This document shows positions 20,609 to 28,701 of a stretch of 34,699 nt of DNA, piece after piece. Positions within the stretch are counted from its first letter, which is position 1, and each line of letters starts with the position of its first letter. Under the pieces are notes generated by a model that saw only the letters and a list, made by a program, of their open reading frames with translations, had not been told where the DNA came from and searched no databases. The DNA is taken from assembly GCA_903892315.1 (NCBI GenBank), contig CAITHY010000114.1, forward strand, positions 1-34,699, in the 5' to 3' direction. This stretch comes from an uncultured beta proteobacterium (GTDB taxonomy: Bacteria; Pseudomonadota; Gammaproteobacteria; Burkholderiales; Burkholderiaceae). The translations under genes were made by a program, and so were the position numbers.

Positions 20609-21692
20609 GTCGACTTAAAGAGGTGTAGCCATGCTTTTTAACTAATTCATCACGCTCCGCACCTTTTAAGTCTTCGCGAACCATTTCTTTCACTAGGTCT
20701 TGGAATGAAGTTGCAGGCGTCCAACCTAATTTCTCTTTTGCCTTAGTGGCGTCACCGAGCAAGGTTTCTACTTCGGTTGGGCGGAAGTAGCGTGGGTCAA
20801 CAGCAACAATGCACTTACCGTTGGAGTCAAAACCTTTTTCCTCAACACCTTCACCCTTCCAGGTGATCTTCATGCCGAGCTCTTCAGCTGCGTAGTCAAT
20901 AAATTGACGTACGCTGTACTGAACGCCAGTAGCAATAACAAAATCTTCAGCTTGCTCTTGTTGCAACATCAGCCATTGCATTTCTACATAGTCGCGTGCA
21001 TGACCCCAGTCGCGTTTAGCGTCAAGGTTACCGAGGTATAAGCATTCTTGGAGTCCGAGCTTGATGCGCGCTAAAGCACGAGTAATTTTTCTGGTAACAA
21101 ATGTTTCACCGCGAATTGGGCTCTCGTGATTAAAGAGAATGCCGTTACAGGCATACATGCCATAAGCTTCGCGATAGTTCACTGTAATCCAGTACGCGTA
21201 GAGTTTTGCAACTGCATAAGGGCTACGTGGATAGAAAGGGGTAGTTTCCTTTTGTGGAATTTCTTGTACTAAACCATAGAGTTCAGAAGTAGAGGCTTGG
21301 TAAAAACGGGTTTTCTTCTCGAGCTTCAAAATGCGAATGGCTTCAAGAATGCGTAATGCACCTAAGGCATCTGAATTGGCGGTGTACTCAGGCTCTTCAA
21401 AAGAAACGGCAACGTGAGATTGCGCTGCCAAGTTATAAATTTCGTCTGGCTGAGTTTGCTGAATAATACGAATCAAGCAAGAAGAGTCGGTTAAGTCACC
21501 ATGGTGGAGGGTTAGCTTAGAACCTTCAATGTGTGGGTCATGGTAAAGGTGATCAATACGATCGGTATTGAATAAAGAAGTGCGGCGTTTAATCCCATGA
21601 ACTTCATAACCTTTTTTGAGCAATAGCTCTGCTAGATAAGCGCCATCTTGGCCAGTAATACCGGTAATTAGGGCAACTTTGGATTTTGACAT
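20601..21692 (-). CDS. gmd: GDP-mannose 4,6-dehydratase
   Basis: First step from GDP-mannose toward GDP-L-fucose (also GDP-rhamnose or perosamine in other pathways). The opening [20 protein letters not shown] is almost diagnostic. Other blocks seen: [19 protein letters not shown], the catalytic Thr/Glu in [37 protein letters not shown], and [19 protein letters not shown]. It is 363 residues long. It is the first gene of the minus-strand trio, facing away from the GT9 gene across a 153-base divergent intergenic region that holds an inverted repeat. Confidence 0.97.
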   Translation of the reverse strand: MSKSKVALITGITGQDGAYLAELLLKKGYEVHGIKRRTSLFNTDRIDHLYHDPHIEGSKLTLHHGDLTDSSCLIRIIQQTQPDEIYNLAAQSHVAVSFEEPEYTANSDALGALRILEAIRILKLEKKTRFYQASTSELYGLVQEIPQKETTPFYPRSPYAVAKLYAYWITVNYREAYGMYACNGILFNHESPIRGETFVTRKITRALARIKLGLQECLYLGNLDAKRDWGHARDYVEMQWLMLQQEQAEDFVIATGVQYSVRQFIDYAAEELGMKITWKGEGVEEKGFDSNGKCIVAVDPRYFRPTEVETLLGDATKAKEKLGWTPATSFQDLVKEMVREDLKGAERDELVKKHGYTSLSRHE

Positions 21693-21740
21693 GGGATTTT
21701 CTTCAGAAATTGGTTAGTAAATCAATACGTGAGTAAATGC

Positions 21741-21765
21741 GCTATTGTAAATTGTTTTAAATAGC
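21741..21765. promoter_or_regulatory. Inverted repeat in the gmd / GT9 divergent intergenic region
   Basis: GCTATT (21741-21746) and AATAGC (21760-21765) are exact inverted repeats separated by 13 AT-rich bases. They sit between the start of gmd (21692, leftward) and the GTG start of the GT9 gene (21846, rightward). A site here could serve both promoters. A second dyad with GCTA/TAGC half-sites lies in the intergenic region at 25715-25736. The repeat is short and AT-rich, so chance is a real alternative. Confidence 0.3.
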
Positions 21766-21845
21766 ATTCCGTGTTGCCGGGCATCCAGAAAGCTGAGGAA
21801 ATACAATGGGATCAGTGATTTCATAAATTCTAGGGGTGGATATCG

Positions 21846-22991
21846 GTGGCTTTGTCAGAAAAGGCTGAACGCGGCAGAGGGTTCTTGCGCAAGCTGGATC
21901 GCTGGATTGGCGTACCCCTCCTCCTGCTTCTATCTCGTTTCCGCAAGAAAAGAGCAAAACCCCAACAATTTCAGAGTGTTGGGATCTGTGTTTTTGCCGC
22001 CATTGGAGATGCCTTATTGGCCTCCAGCCTCATTGCAGACCTTAAACTAGCCCTCCCGGGCGTCAAAATCACCATTTTTGCTACTCAAGCAAATAAAGTA
22101 GCTTTCGATTTAGTGGAAGGTTATGACGATCTCGTATTGGTGCCCATTACCAAGCCCTTGGCAGCTATTCAGCAGTTGCGAGATCATCCGGTAGATATAT
22201 TGATAGATACGTCCCAATGGTCTCGAATAGGGGCTTTGGTGGCCGGTCTAAGTGGTGCCGGTTGCACTATTGGTTTTGAGACTGAGGGTCAAAAACGTCA
22301 CTATGTCTTTGATTTTGCAGTAAAACACAGCTCAACAGTCCATGAATTGAGTAATTTTGGCGCGCTTTTGGAGCCTTTAGGGATAAAAGCCAATTTCTTG
22401 CCGCCTGTAGCGATTTCACGAATATTAGGGCCAAGTTGCTTAAAAATTAAGCAGCCTTACGTGGTTTTCCATCCCTGGGCTAGTGGCAATCATTTTGAGT
22501 TGAGGGAGTGGCCTCAGACGTGCTGGGTTGAGCTGGCCCAAAAGCTTGCGAATGCTGGATATGGAATTGTGATTAGCGGGGGGCCAAGTGACGAGGGTCG
22601 AGCCAAGGAGCTGTGCGATCAGATTAGCAGGAGTTCGCCTGGTGAGTTGTTGAGCTTGGCTGGCAACGCCAGCCTATTAGATAGCGCTGCCTATCTCCAA
22701 TCGGCAGCTGCAGTGGTTTCCGTGAATACGGGAACGATGCATTTGGCTGCTTTGCTTAGCGCCCCATTGGTCGCTTTGCATGGACCTACCAATCCAGATC
22801 GTTGGGGCCCCAATTACCCAGGCAGCACGGATCAGCATAAAACCATCATCTTGGGGCCTGGTACGCAAGCAGGCGGCGCTTATCTTAATTTGGGATTTGA
22901 GTACCCAGATAACCCCGTCTACCTAATGGACCAGATTTCTGTAGAGGCGGTTATGAATGCTTTACGCAAATTTTCCATAAACATTGCGTAG
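21846..22991 (+). CDS. Glycosyltransferase family 9 (heptosyltransferase-like) protein
   Basis: GT-B enzyme of the ADP-heptose:LPS transferase type, 381 residues. The N-domain has VGICVFAAIGDALLASSLIA (the IGDxL loop) and DILIDTSQWSRIGALVAGLS. The C-domain has PYVVFHPWASGNHFELREWP, GIVISGGPSDEGRAKELCDQ, and VVSVNTGTMHLAALLSAPLV followed by ALHGPTNPDRWGP, the typical GT9 nucleotide-binding block. The start is GTG 21846 with AGGGGTGG upstream. The basic, hydrophobic N-terminus (WIGVPLLLLLSRFRKKRAK) may be a membrane-contact helix. Whether the sugar is heptose or another cannot be told. It is followed by the initiating transferase after 17 bases. Confidence 0.9.
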   Translation: MALSEKAERGRGFLRKLDRWIGVPLLLLLSRFRKKRAKPQQFQSVGICVFAAIGDALLASSLIADLKLALPGVKITIFATQANKVAFDLVEGYDDLVLVPITKPLAAIQQLRDHPVDILIDTSQWSRIGALVAGLSGAGCTIGFETEGQKRHYVFDFAVKHSSTVHELSNFGALLEPLGIKANFLPPVAISRILGPSCLKIKQPYVVFHPWASGNHFELREWPQTCWVELAQKLANAGYGIVISGGPSDEGRAKELCDQISRSSPGELLSLAGNASLLDSAAYLQSAAAVVSVNTGTMHLAALLSAPLVALHGPTNPDRWGPNYPGSTDQHKTIILGPGTQAGGAYLNLGFEYPDNPVYLMDQISVEAVMNALRKFSINIA

Positions 22992-23008
22992 TACTGCAAA
23001 ATACGGCG

Positions 23009-24340
23009 ATGGCTGCATCCTATCTAATTAATTCTTACATCATTCGTATTTTTGATTTTGTTGCTATTAACTTAGTGGGTCTTTGCACGTTCTTTGCAAT
23101 TCAGGTTTTCAAGGACCCGGATTTAGATTTGCAGCGTTATGCCTCTTTGATGTTGTTGGCAAGCTTGGCGTATTTATTCTTGACCAATCGAGCGTATCGT
23201 TCTTGGCGGGGCGGCAACTTAATGGCTCTCTTCGGACAAGTTGCTAGTGGCGTTTTAAAAACTTGGATCTTGATATTAATTTGGTTAGTGTTTAGTAAAT
23301 CTACCGAGATGTATTCGCGTCTTTGGTTAGGATCATGGGCACTCATTAGTCTATTTGTTTTGTGTAGCAGTCGATTATTTGCTTATCTCTTAATACGTCG
23401 TTATCGCAGCAAGGGCATCAATCTGCGTCATATTGCGATCGTTGGTTCTGGTGATACTGCTCATGAAATTGAACGCAGAATTCAAGAGTCTGCCTGGTCT
23501 GGATATCGCATACAAACAGTGATGAAAGACTTGGATCCAAATCAACTGGATCAATTGGCAAAACAGTCCTTAAATGAAATTTGGTTGGCTTTGCCGATGG
23601 GTGATGGCTCACAGATGCGAATGGTAATGGAGCATCTCAAAATGAGCACTGCCACTATTCGTTTTGTGCCAGACTGGTTTTCATTTCGGCTGATTAACCA
23701 TGGTGTCAGTGAAGTTTTAGGTATGCAGATGATCGATCTGTATGGCACGCCGATGACGGGAATGAATTTATTCCTGAAATCACTAGAGGATTACTTTATA
23801 GCTAGCTTGATCTTGTTATTCATTAGTCCCCTCCTATTGATTTTGGCGATCGGCGTAAAGCTGAGCTCTCCCGGGCCCATTCTGTATCGCCAGCAGCGGG
23901 TGGGCTGGAACGGTGAGTTATTTGAAATCTATAAATTCAGAACAATGCCAGTGGACCTAGAAGAGGGCGCAGTTGTTTGGGGTGGTTCAGCCAAAAAATC
24001 AGTCACCCCATTCTCCAGGTGGTTGCGTTCTACTAGTCTTGATGAATTGCCTCAATTTTTTAATGTGCTCCAAGGGAAGATGTCGATCGTAGGGCCACGT
24101 CCTGAGCGTCCGATCTTTGTTGAGCAATTCAAAAAAGAGATCCCGGACTATATGAAGAAGCACTTAGTCAAAGCAGGCATTACTGGCTGGGCGCAAATTC
24201 ATGGTTGGCGTGGAGATACAGATCTTCACGCGCGCATTGAGCATGATTTGTACTACATTGAAAATTGGTCTTTGTGGTTAGATCTAAAAATTATCTTCCT
24301 CACCATCTTCCGCGGCTTTGTAAATAAAAACGCGTACTAG
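23009..24340 (+). CDS. Polyprenyl-phosphate hexose-1-phosphate transferase (WcaJ/WbaP type)
   Basis: Starts the repeat unit by moving a sugar-1-phosphate from a nucleotide sugar to undecaprenyl phosphate at the inner membrane. Four N-terminal hydrophobic segments (about residues 10-135) are followed by a Rossmann-like domain with RHIAIVGSGDTAHEIE. A further hydrophobic segment (LILLFISPLLLILAIGVKL) leads into the bacterial sugar transferase domain: SPGPILYRQQRVGWNGELFE, IYKFRTM, STSLDELPQFFNVLQGKMSI, VGPRPERPIF and KAGITGWAQIHGWRGDT. The length of 443 fits the WcaJ group, where glucose-1-phosphate is common, but the sugar is not proven. Its TAG stop overlaps the stop of the convergent ligase gene. 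Confidence 0.93.
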   Translation: MAASYLINSYIIRIFDFVAINLVGLCTFFAIQVFKDPDLDLQRYASLMLLASLAYLFLTNRAYRSWRGGNLMALFGQVASGVLKTWILILIWLVFSKSTEMYSRLWLGSWALISLFVLCSSRLFAYLLIRRYRSKGINLRHIAIVGSGDTAHEIERRIQESAWSGYRIQTVMKDLDPNQLDQLAKQSLNEIWLALPMGDGSQMRMVMEHLKMSTATIRFVPDWFSFRLINHGVSEVLGMQMIDLYGTPMTGMNLFLKSLEDYFIASLILLFISPLLLILAIGVKLSSPGPILYRQQRVGWNGELFEIYKFRTMPVDLEEGAVVWGGSAKKSVTPFSRWLRSTSLDELPQFFNVLQGKMSIVGPRPERPIFVEQFKKEIPDYMKKHLVKAGITGWAQIHGWRGDTDLHARIEHDLYYIENWSLWLDLKIIFLTIFRGFVNKNAY

Positions 24341-25698
24341 TTTTTCTTTTTTAGCACCATGGTATTGAGTAGTGCAATACAGAAAAACAAAATCTCAATG
24401 GTATGTTTGCTGCTGACTTCAGCAAAAGTAAAGATTAGTAAAATACCACTAGCTATCCAAATGGCTGTTAATCGTTGGGGAGATTGCGATTTTGCGGCAA
24501 TGACGATGATGGAGATTAATGCCCCAATCGTGAAAATTAAACCTGGTAAACCAAATGCAAGGCCGTAATCAATCCAGGCGCTGTGGGCGGATTGAATAAC
24601 TGCCTCTGGATAGGATTTGCGAATGAGTTTGCCCAAAGAGTGCTCTAACAGCCCATAGCCAAGGGGATTTGCAGCAATCGTTTCTATACCGGCCGTTGCC
24701 CAAGCAGCCCGTTCATAGTTGTTTGGATATACCGACTCTCCCGAATTGGTGCGGGGGTACCCATATTTCTTAACATCCTGCCAGTTTGGCACTTCTTTAA
24801 TTTGAACAGCAACGCTCACATCATCGATGAAGTGATTCCAACCACGATTAATGCTTAAGTGCTGCTGTACAAAAATGATTCCAATTAAAAGAGGAATAAA
24901 TAGCAGGATGCTAGATTTCCAATTGCGCTCTCGTTCGGCTCGTTGACGTTTCAGAATTAAGTTTCCAACATAAAGCACCCATGAACCAATCAATATCAGT
25001 GCGATACCAATCCCATTGCGTGTATCAATGATGGTGGTAAAGCTAAATAGAATGGTCAAAGTTCCCAATAGCCAAAAGAGATATATTCCCCGGGGCAGCT
25101 TAATTTCTTTTTGCCTTAGGGCATCAGCAGTACAGCCACAGATTGCACCAATAAAAAGGTTGCCCATCATCACGGTATTAATTTTGTTGCCAAAAGGACT
25201 GGAGAAGTAATAGTTAGGCATGAAGACTAGACCGGACTGACTGTATGCCCCTAGGTAGTGGATCAACAAGTAAATAAAGCTAGAAAGTAGTCCAGCCCAC
25301 AAAAACTGACTTCGAATGGGCTGGTCGCGCAATATGAGTCCAGAAGCTGCGCCGATGATGGTGGCTAGAAGGACTCTCAACCAAGTGCTGGTCAACTCCT
25401 GCGACTGGAGTGCAAACTCTTGGCTAAATCCAATGTAATGAATCAGCACCCAGATAAACATACAGCCGGAAAGAATTGCTGGTGTAAATTGAGAAAGGCG
25501 CCCTAAAGAGAGCGCTTTTCTAGAGTCTTTTGGGTAATTTATGAGAAATAAGAGGCCGGCGATAGTGCCAAGTGCCAAAAGGCTATTGCGCAAGGCAATC
25601 GTATTTTTGATAGACCAAATAGCAAGCAAGGTGCTGCTAATGAGAATCAGAAGTACGCTCAAAACAGGTAAAGAGCGGTTTGAGCCGGTGGGTTTCAT
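24337..25698 (-). CDS. O-antigen ligase / polymerase superfamily membrane protein (WaaL/Wzy-like)
   Basis: A 453-residue multi-span membrane protein with about ten to twelve hydrophobic segments and one large loop after the segment near residue 270. The loop holds NRGWNHFIDDVSVAVQIKEV and WATAGIETIAANPLGYGLLE, and the region ends SAHSAWIDYGLAFGLPGLIF. This matches the Wzy_C/O-antigen ligase family, in which a loop His (here HSAWID) is functionally important. WaaL joins O-antigen to lipid A core, Wzy polymerises repeat units and PglL-type enzymes glycosylate proteins; sequence alone does not separate them. It converges on the initiating transferase gene with stop codons sharing the four bases CTAG. 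Confidence 0.85.
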   Translation of the reverse strand: MKPTGSNRSLPVLSVLLILISSTLLAIWSIKNTIALRNSLLALGTIAGLLFLINYPKDSRKALSLGRLSQFTPAILSGCMFIWVLIHYIGFSQEFALQSQELTSTWLRVLLATIIGAASGLILRDQPIRSQFLWAGLLSSFIYLLIHYLGAYSQSGLVFMPNYYFSSPFGNKINTVMMGNLFIGAICGCTADALRQKEIKLPRGIYLFWLLGTLTILFSFTTIIDTRNGIGIALILIGSWVLYVGNLILKRQRAERERNWKSSILLFIPLLIGIIFVQQHLSINRGWNHFIDDVSVAVQIKEVPNWQDVKKYGYPRTNSGESVYPNNYERAAWATAGIETIAANPLGYGLLEHSLGKLIRKSYPEAVIQSAHSAWIDYGLAFGLPGLIFTIGALISIIVIAAKSQSPQRLTAIWIASGILLIFTFAEVSSKHTIEILFFCIALLNTMVLKKKN

Positions 25699-25714
25699 AT
25701 AATTAAATAATAAC

Positions 25715-25736
25715 GGCTAAATTGGGCTTATTAGCC
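25715..25736. promoter_or_regulatory. Inverted repeat GGCTAA-N10-TTAGCC upstream of the ligase gene and galE
   Basis: Exact 6-base arms (25715-25720 and 25731-25736) lie in the 134-base divergent intergenic region between the ligase gene (start 25698, leftward) and galE (start 25833, rightward). The arms contain the GCTA/TAGC core also seen in the 21741-21765 dyad. This could be an operator or a leader hairpin; there is no T-run, so termination is unlikely. Confidence 0.3.
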
Positions 25737-25792
25737 TCTTCCCATGTGGTGCTGACCAAAAGAGGTGGATGGGTAGGGGGAGTTTCAGTTTA

Positions 25793-25818
25793 GCTTAATT
25801 GCTTAAGCGGCTTAATTG
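25793..25818 (+). repeat. Direct repeat of GCTTAATTG just upstream of galE
   Basis: GCTTAATTG occurs at 25793-25801 and 25810-25818, a 17-base period, with a palindromic GCTTAAGC between them. The pair ends 14 bases before the galE ATG, so it may overlap the ribosome binding region. A G-rich stretch (25764-25780) with four G runs lies just upstream. Confidence 0.4.
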
Positions 25819-25832
25819 GTGGAAATATTGCG

Positions 25833-26843
25833 ATGATTCTTTTAACGGGTGCAACGGGTTACATTGGCTCCCATACATGGCTGGAGTTATTGCTAGCTGG
25901 CTATCAAGTGCTTGGCGTGGATAATTTCGCTAACTCTAGCCCAAAGGCATTGACGCGTCTCGAATCGCTCTCAGGTCAAAAATTAGAATTTATTCAGGGC
26001 GATGTTTGTGATCCTGCATTCTTGGAGTCAGTATTTCAGTCGCATTCAATTAAAGGGGTTGTTCACTTTGCAGCCTTAAAAGCAGTCGGCGAATCTTCGT
26101 CTAATCCATTGCGCTATTACGAGAATAATTTAGGCGGATTAATTACCCTCTTGCAAATCATGCGAGCACATGATTGCCGCAATTTTGTTTTTAGTTCATC
26201 TGCTTGTGTATATGGTGATCCCGATGAGAGCCCTGTTAAAGAGAATGCCGCCTTAAGACCTGAAAATCCTTATGGTCAAACGAAGTTTATGAGCGAGCAA
26301 ATATTGCGTGATCTTGAAAAATCAGACCCCCATTGGCGTGTTGCGTATTTGCGGTATTTCAATCCTATTGGTGCGCATGAGTCTGGCTTGATTGGAGAAG
26401 ATCCAATGGGTATTCCGAATAACCTATCTCCTTTAGTTGCGCGAGTGGCCTCTGGAAGGATGGAGGAGTTGAAGGTATACGGCAATGATTGGGAGACTCC
26501 AGACGGGACTGGTGTGAGAGATTACATTCATGTGGTTGATTTAGCTCGCGGTCACGTCAAAGCAATTGATTATTTGTTATCGGGAAAACCTTCATTAACC
26601 GTGAATCTTGGGACGGGGGTGGGGTATAGCGTAATGGATGTCATTCGCGCTTACGAAGAGGTAATTGGGCGCCCAATTAGGTATCAGGTGACCGATCGTC
26701 GGCCTGGAGATGTAGCGCTTTACTACGCCGACCCCTCTCTGGCAGAGGCACTCTTGGGCTGGCGTGCTGAACGTAGCTTAAAACAAATGTGTGCCGATAG
26801 TTGGCGTTGGCAATCACAAAACCCAATGGGTTACGAATCCTAG
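25833..26843 (+). CDS. galE: UDP-glucose 4-epimerase
   Basis: Interconverts UDP-glucose and UDP-galactose (or the N-acetyl forms in some members) with tightly bound NAD. The coenzyme loop is LLTGATGYIGSHTWLELLLA. VVHFAALKAVGESSSNPLRY, the Ser site SSSACVYGDPDESP, the Tyr-x-x-x-Lys pair in NPYGQTKFMSEQIL, and LRYFNPIGAHESGLIGEDP are classic GalE blocks. The usual SSSATVYG appears with Cys in place of Thr; the neighbouring Ser may serve the same role, but this is worth noting. It is 336 residues long. The TAG stop directly abuts the ATG of the next gene, suggesting translational coupling. Confidence 0.95.
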   Translation: MILLTGATGYIGSHTWLELLLAGYQVLGVDNFANSSPKALTRLESLSGQKLEFIQGDVCDPAFLESVFQSHSIKGVVHFAALKAVGESSSNPLRYYENNLGGLITLLQIMRAHDCRNFVFSSSACVYGDPDESPVKENAALRPENPYGQTKFMSEQILRDLEKSDPHWRVAYLRYFNPIGAHESGLIGEDPMGIPNNLSPLVARVASGRMEELKVYGNDWETPDGTGVRDYIHVVDLARGHVKAIDYLLSGKPSLTVNLGTGVGYSVMDVIRAYEEVIGRPIRYQVTDRRPGDVALYYADPSLAEALLGWRAERSLKQMCADSWRWQSQNPMGYES

Positions 26844-27749
26844 ATGGCCGTTGACTTCGTTCTCTACTGTAAGTCTTATCGTAAAGATCTGCTGCGAGTT
26901 AAGCGTCTATTAGATTCTTTGCGTCGACACAATATTGAGTCGATTCCTTTTTATATATCTACTCCCGAGTCTGACCATGAGGAGTTGATTGAGTTGCTTG
27001 GAGAAGGCAATGATTATCAATGGATTTCGGATGAATCGATTGTGCGCGCCAACCCTCGCGCTCCTCAGGATATTCAATGCACTAAACCTGGCGGCATCGC
27101 GCAGCAAGTCATTAAATCTGAGTTTTGGCGTTTGGGTCTTTCCCAAAACTATTTATGCATTGATTCAGACAGTGTTTTTATTCGCGACTTCACAAAATCT
27201 GATTTTCTTGCTCCCGATGGAAATCCCTATACCGTTCTTCATCAAAATAAAGAATTTTTTCAGCTGGCGAGTAATCGTGGCCATTTGAGGGTAGAGCGTG
27301 ATTTACGTATTGAGGCAGAAACAGTAAAAGCCTTATTTGGCAGAGTCGGTCCAAATTACTATTGCGCGCCTGCCCCATTTATATGGTCGGCCAAGGTATG
27401 GGAATCTCTGGATCGCAATTATCTGCAACCCAGAGGGATAACTTTGTGGGACCTAATTACCCCTGAACACCCAGAGAGTTTGGTTTACGGAGAGACACTG
27501 TTGGCTTATCAGGCGATCCCAGTTCGGACGATTGAACCCTTGTTCCGTATTTATCATTACGATTGGCAATACTATTTAGCGCGTCGCTTTGGGGAAACAG
27601 AAGCTAAACTTCGCGAGAACTTTATTGGCGTCATTTATCAGTCAGCCTGGGAAGCGGAGATGGATTTTGGTGCTCCAACCAAATCTTTGCCGTCTAGACT
27701 GTTGCGAAAAGCAAAGCGCTTTCTCCGTTTATTGCAAAGCTATCTCTAA
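26844..27749 (+). CDS. DUF6492-like putative glycosyltransferase
   Basis: A 301-residue protein I recognise only as resembling the DUF6492 group. It opens VDFVLYCKSYRKDLLRVKRL, like a GT-A fold, and has a DxD-type motif CIDSDSVFIRDF (D107-S-D109), the likely metal and nucleotide-sugar site. ALFGRVGPNYYCAPAPFIWS and LVYGETLLAYQAIP are conserved-looking later blocks. The C-terminus is a short basic helix (RLLRKAKRFLRLLQSYL) that could touch the membrane. It is flanked without gaps by galE (stop abuts start) and a GT2 gene (one-base overlap), so a role in adding a galactose-type sugar is a reasonable guess, not shown. Confidence 0.6.
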   Translation: MAVDFVLYCKSYRKDLLRVKRLLDSLRRHNIESIPFYISTPESDHEELIELLGEGNDYQWISDESIVRANPRAPQDIQCTKPGGIAQQVIKSEFWRLGLSQNYLCIDSDSVFIRDFTKSDFLAPDGNPYTVLHQNKEFFQLASNRGHLRVERDLRIEAETVKALFGRVGPNYYCAPAPFIWSAKVWESLDRNYLQPRGITLWDLITPEHPESLVYGETLLAYQAIPVRTIEPLFRIYHYDWQYYLARRFGETEAKLRENFIGVIYQSAWEAEMDFGAPTKSLPSRLLRKAKRFLRLLQSYL

Positions 27750-28696
27750 TGAATAATATGATTGCTGACGAAGGCATGCCTTTGGTCACTGTTTCCATGC
27801 CTGCTTTTAATTCTGAGCGCTATATTGCTGAAGCAATCGAAAGTATTTTGGCTCAAACGTATCAAAATTTTGAGTTAATTATTGTTGATGATGGCTCCAC
27901 AGATCGGACTCGCGAGATTATCGAGGGCTTCACGGATCCCCGCATTATTAAGATTTATTCTGACCAGAACCGAGGGCTAATTACGACCCGCAATCGGATT
28001 GCTCAGTTGGCTAAAGGTAAATACCTTGCTTTGTTAGATGCTGATGACCTAGCATTCCCAGAGAGGCTTGCTTTACAAGTTGCTTTTTTGGAGGCTAATC
28101 ATGCGGATTTGTGTGGTGCCGACCATTGGACCTTAAATCAGGTGACTGGCCAACTCAAGTCCTCAAAGCAGAGGCACGCCAATGCAGATATTCATGCCTT
28201 ATTGAGCGTATGTAGCCCCGTTTGCAACCCTGCAATGATGGGGCGTTTAGAAATTTTTAGACGCTTTCCCTATAAAGCTTCTTATTTGCATGCTGAAGAT
28301 TATTGCTTGTGGACAGAAATCGCTCTTGCAGGCTATCGGTTTGCCAACATTAAAAAGAAGTTAATTACCTATCGATTGCATTCGACCCAGACGAGTGTTA
28401 ACCATCTTCAAGCCGCACGAAATGTATTTTCAGGAGCGCAGGCTAGCTATTTAAAGGGGCTGCACATTCCGCAAGATTGTTTGCCGCGAGCACTTCCTTT
28501 TTTTGAGCGCTTGAAATATGGTGTCAAATTTATGGTGCTGATGAATAAAAAGATTTCTAGAATCTCTATTCGGACTAATCAAGAGCTGTATGCACGCTTC
28601 CAATTTCGTGGCAATGGAATATTGACGCCATTTACCCGTTTAGAGCGCTTAGTAATTGCCGCTACTGCCAGCTTAGTTGGCAGGTTTAACGGCTAA
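27749..28696 (+). CDS. Glycosyltransferase family 2 protein
   Basis: GT-A inverting transferase. The N-terminal domain is canonical: PLVTVSMPAFNSERYIAEAI, ESILAQTYQNFELIIVDDGS followed by TDRTREI, and a DADD metal site (residues 97-100) in KYLALLDADDLAFPERL. A later AEDYCLWTEIALAGYRFANI block holds the probable catalytic acidic pair (ED). The C-terminus has no long membrane helix. It is 315 residues long. Its ATG overlaps the stop of the preceding gene (TAATG). The stop faces the GT11 gene with only five bases between. The sugar is unknown. Confidence 0.93.
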   Translation: MNNMIADEGMPLVTVSMPAFNSERYIAEAIESILAQTYQNFELIIVDDGSTDRTREIIEGFTDPRIIKIYSDQNRGLITTRNRIAQLAKGKYLALLDADDLAFPERLALQVAFLEANHADLCGADHWTLNQVTGQLKSSKQRHANADIHALLSVCSPVCNPAMMGRLEIFRRFPYKASYLHAEDYCLWTEIALAGYRFANIKKKLITYRLHSTQTSVNHLQAARNVFSGAQASYLKGLHIPQDCLPRALPFFERLKYGVKFMVLMNKKISRISIRTNQELYARFQFRGNGILTPFTRLERLVIAATASLVGRFNG

Positions 28697-28701
28697 TTAG
28701 A

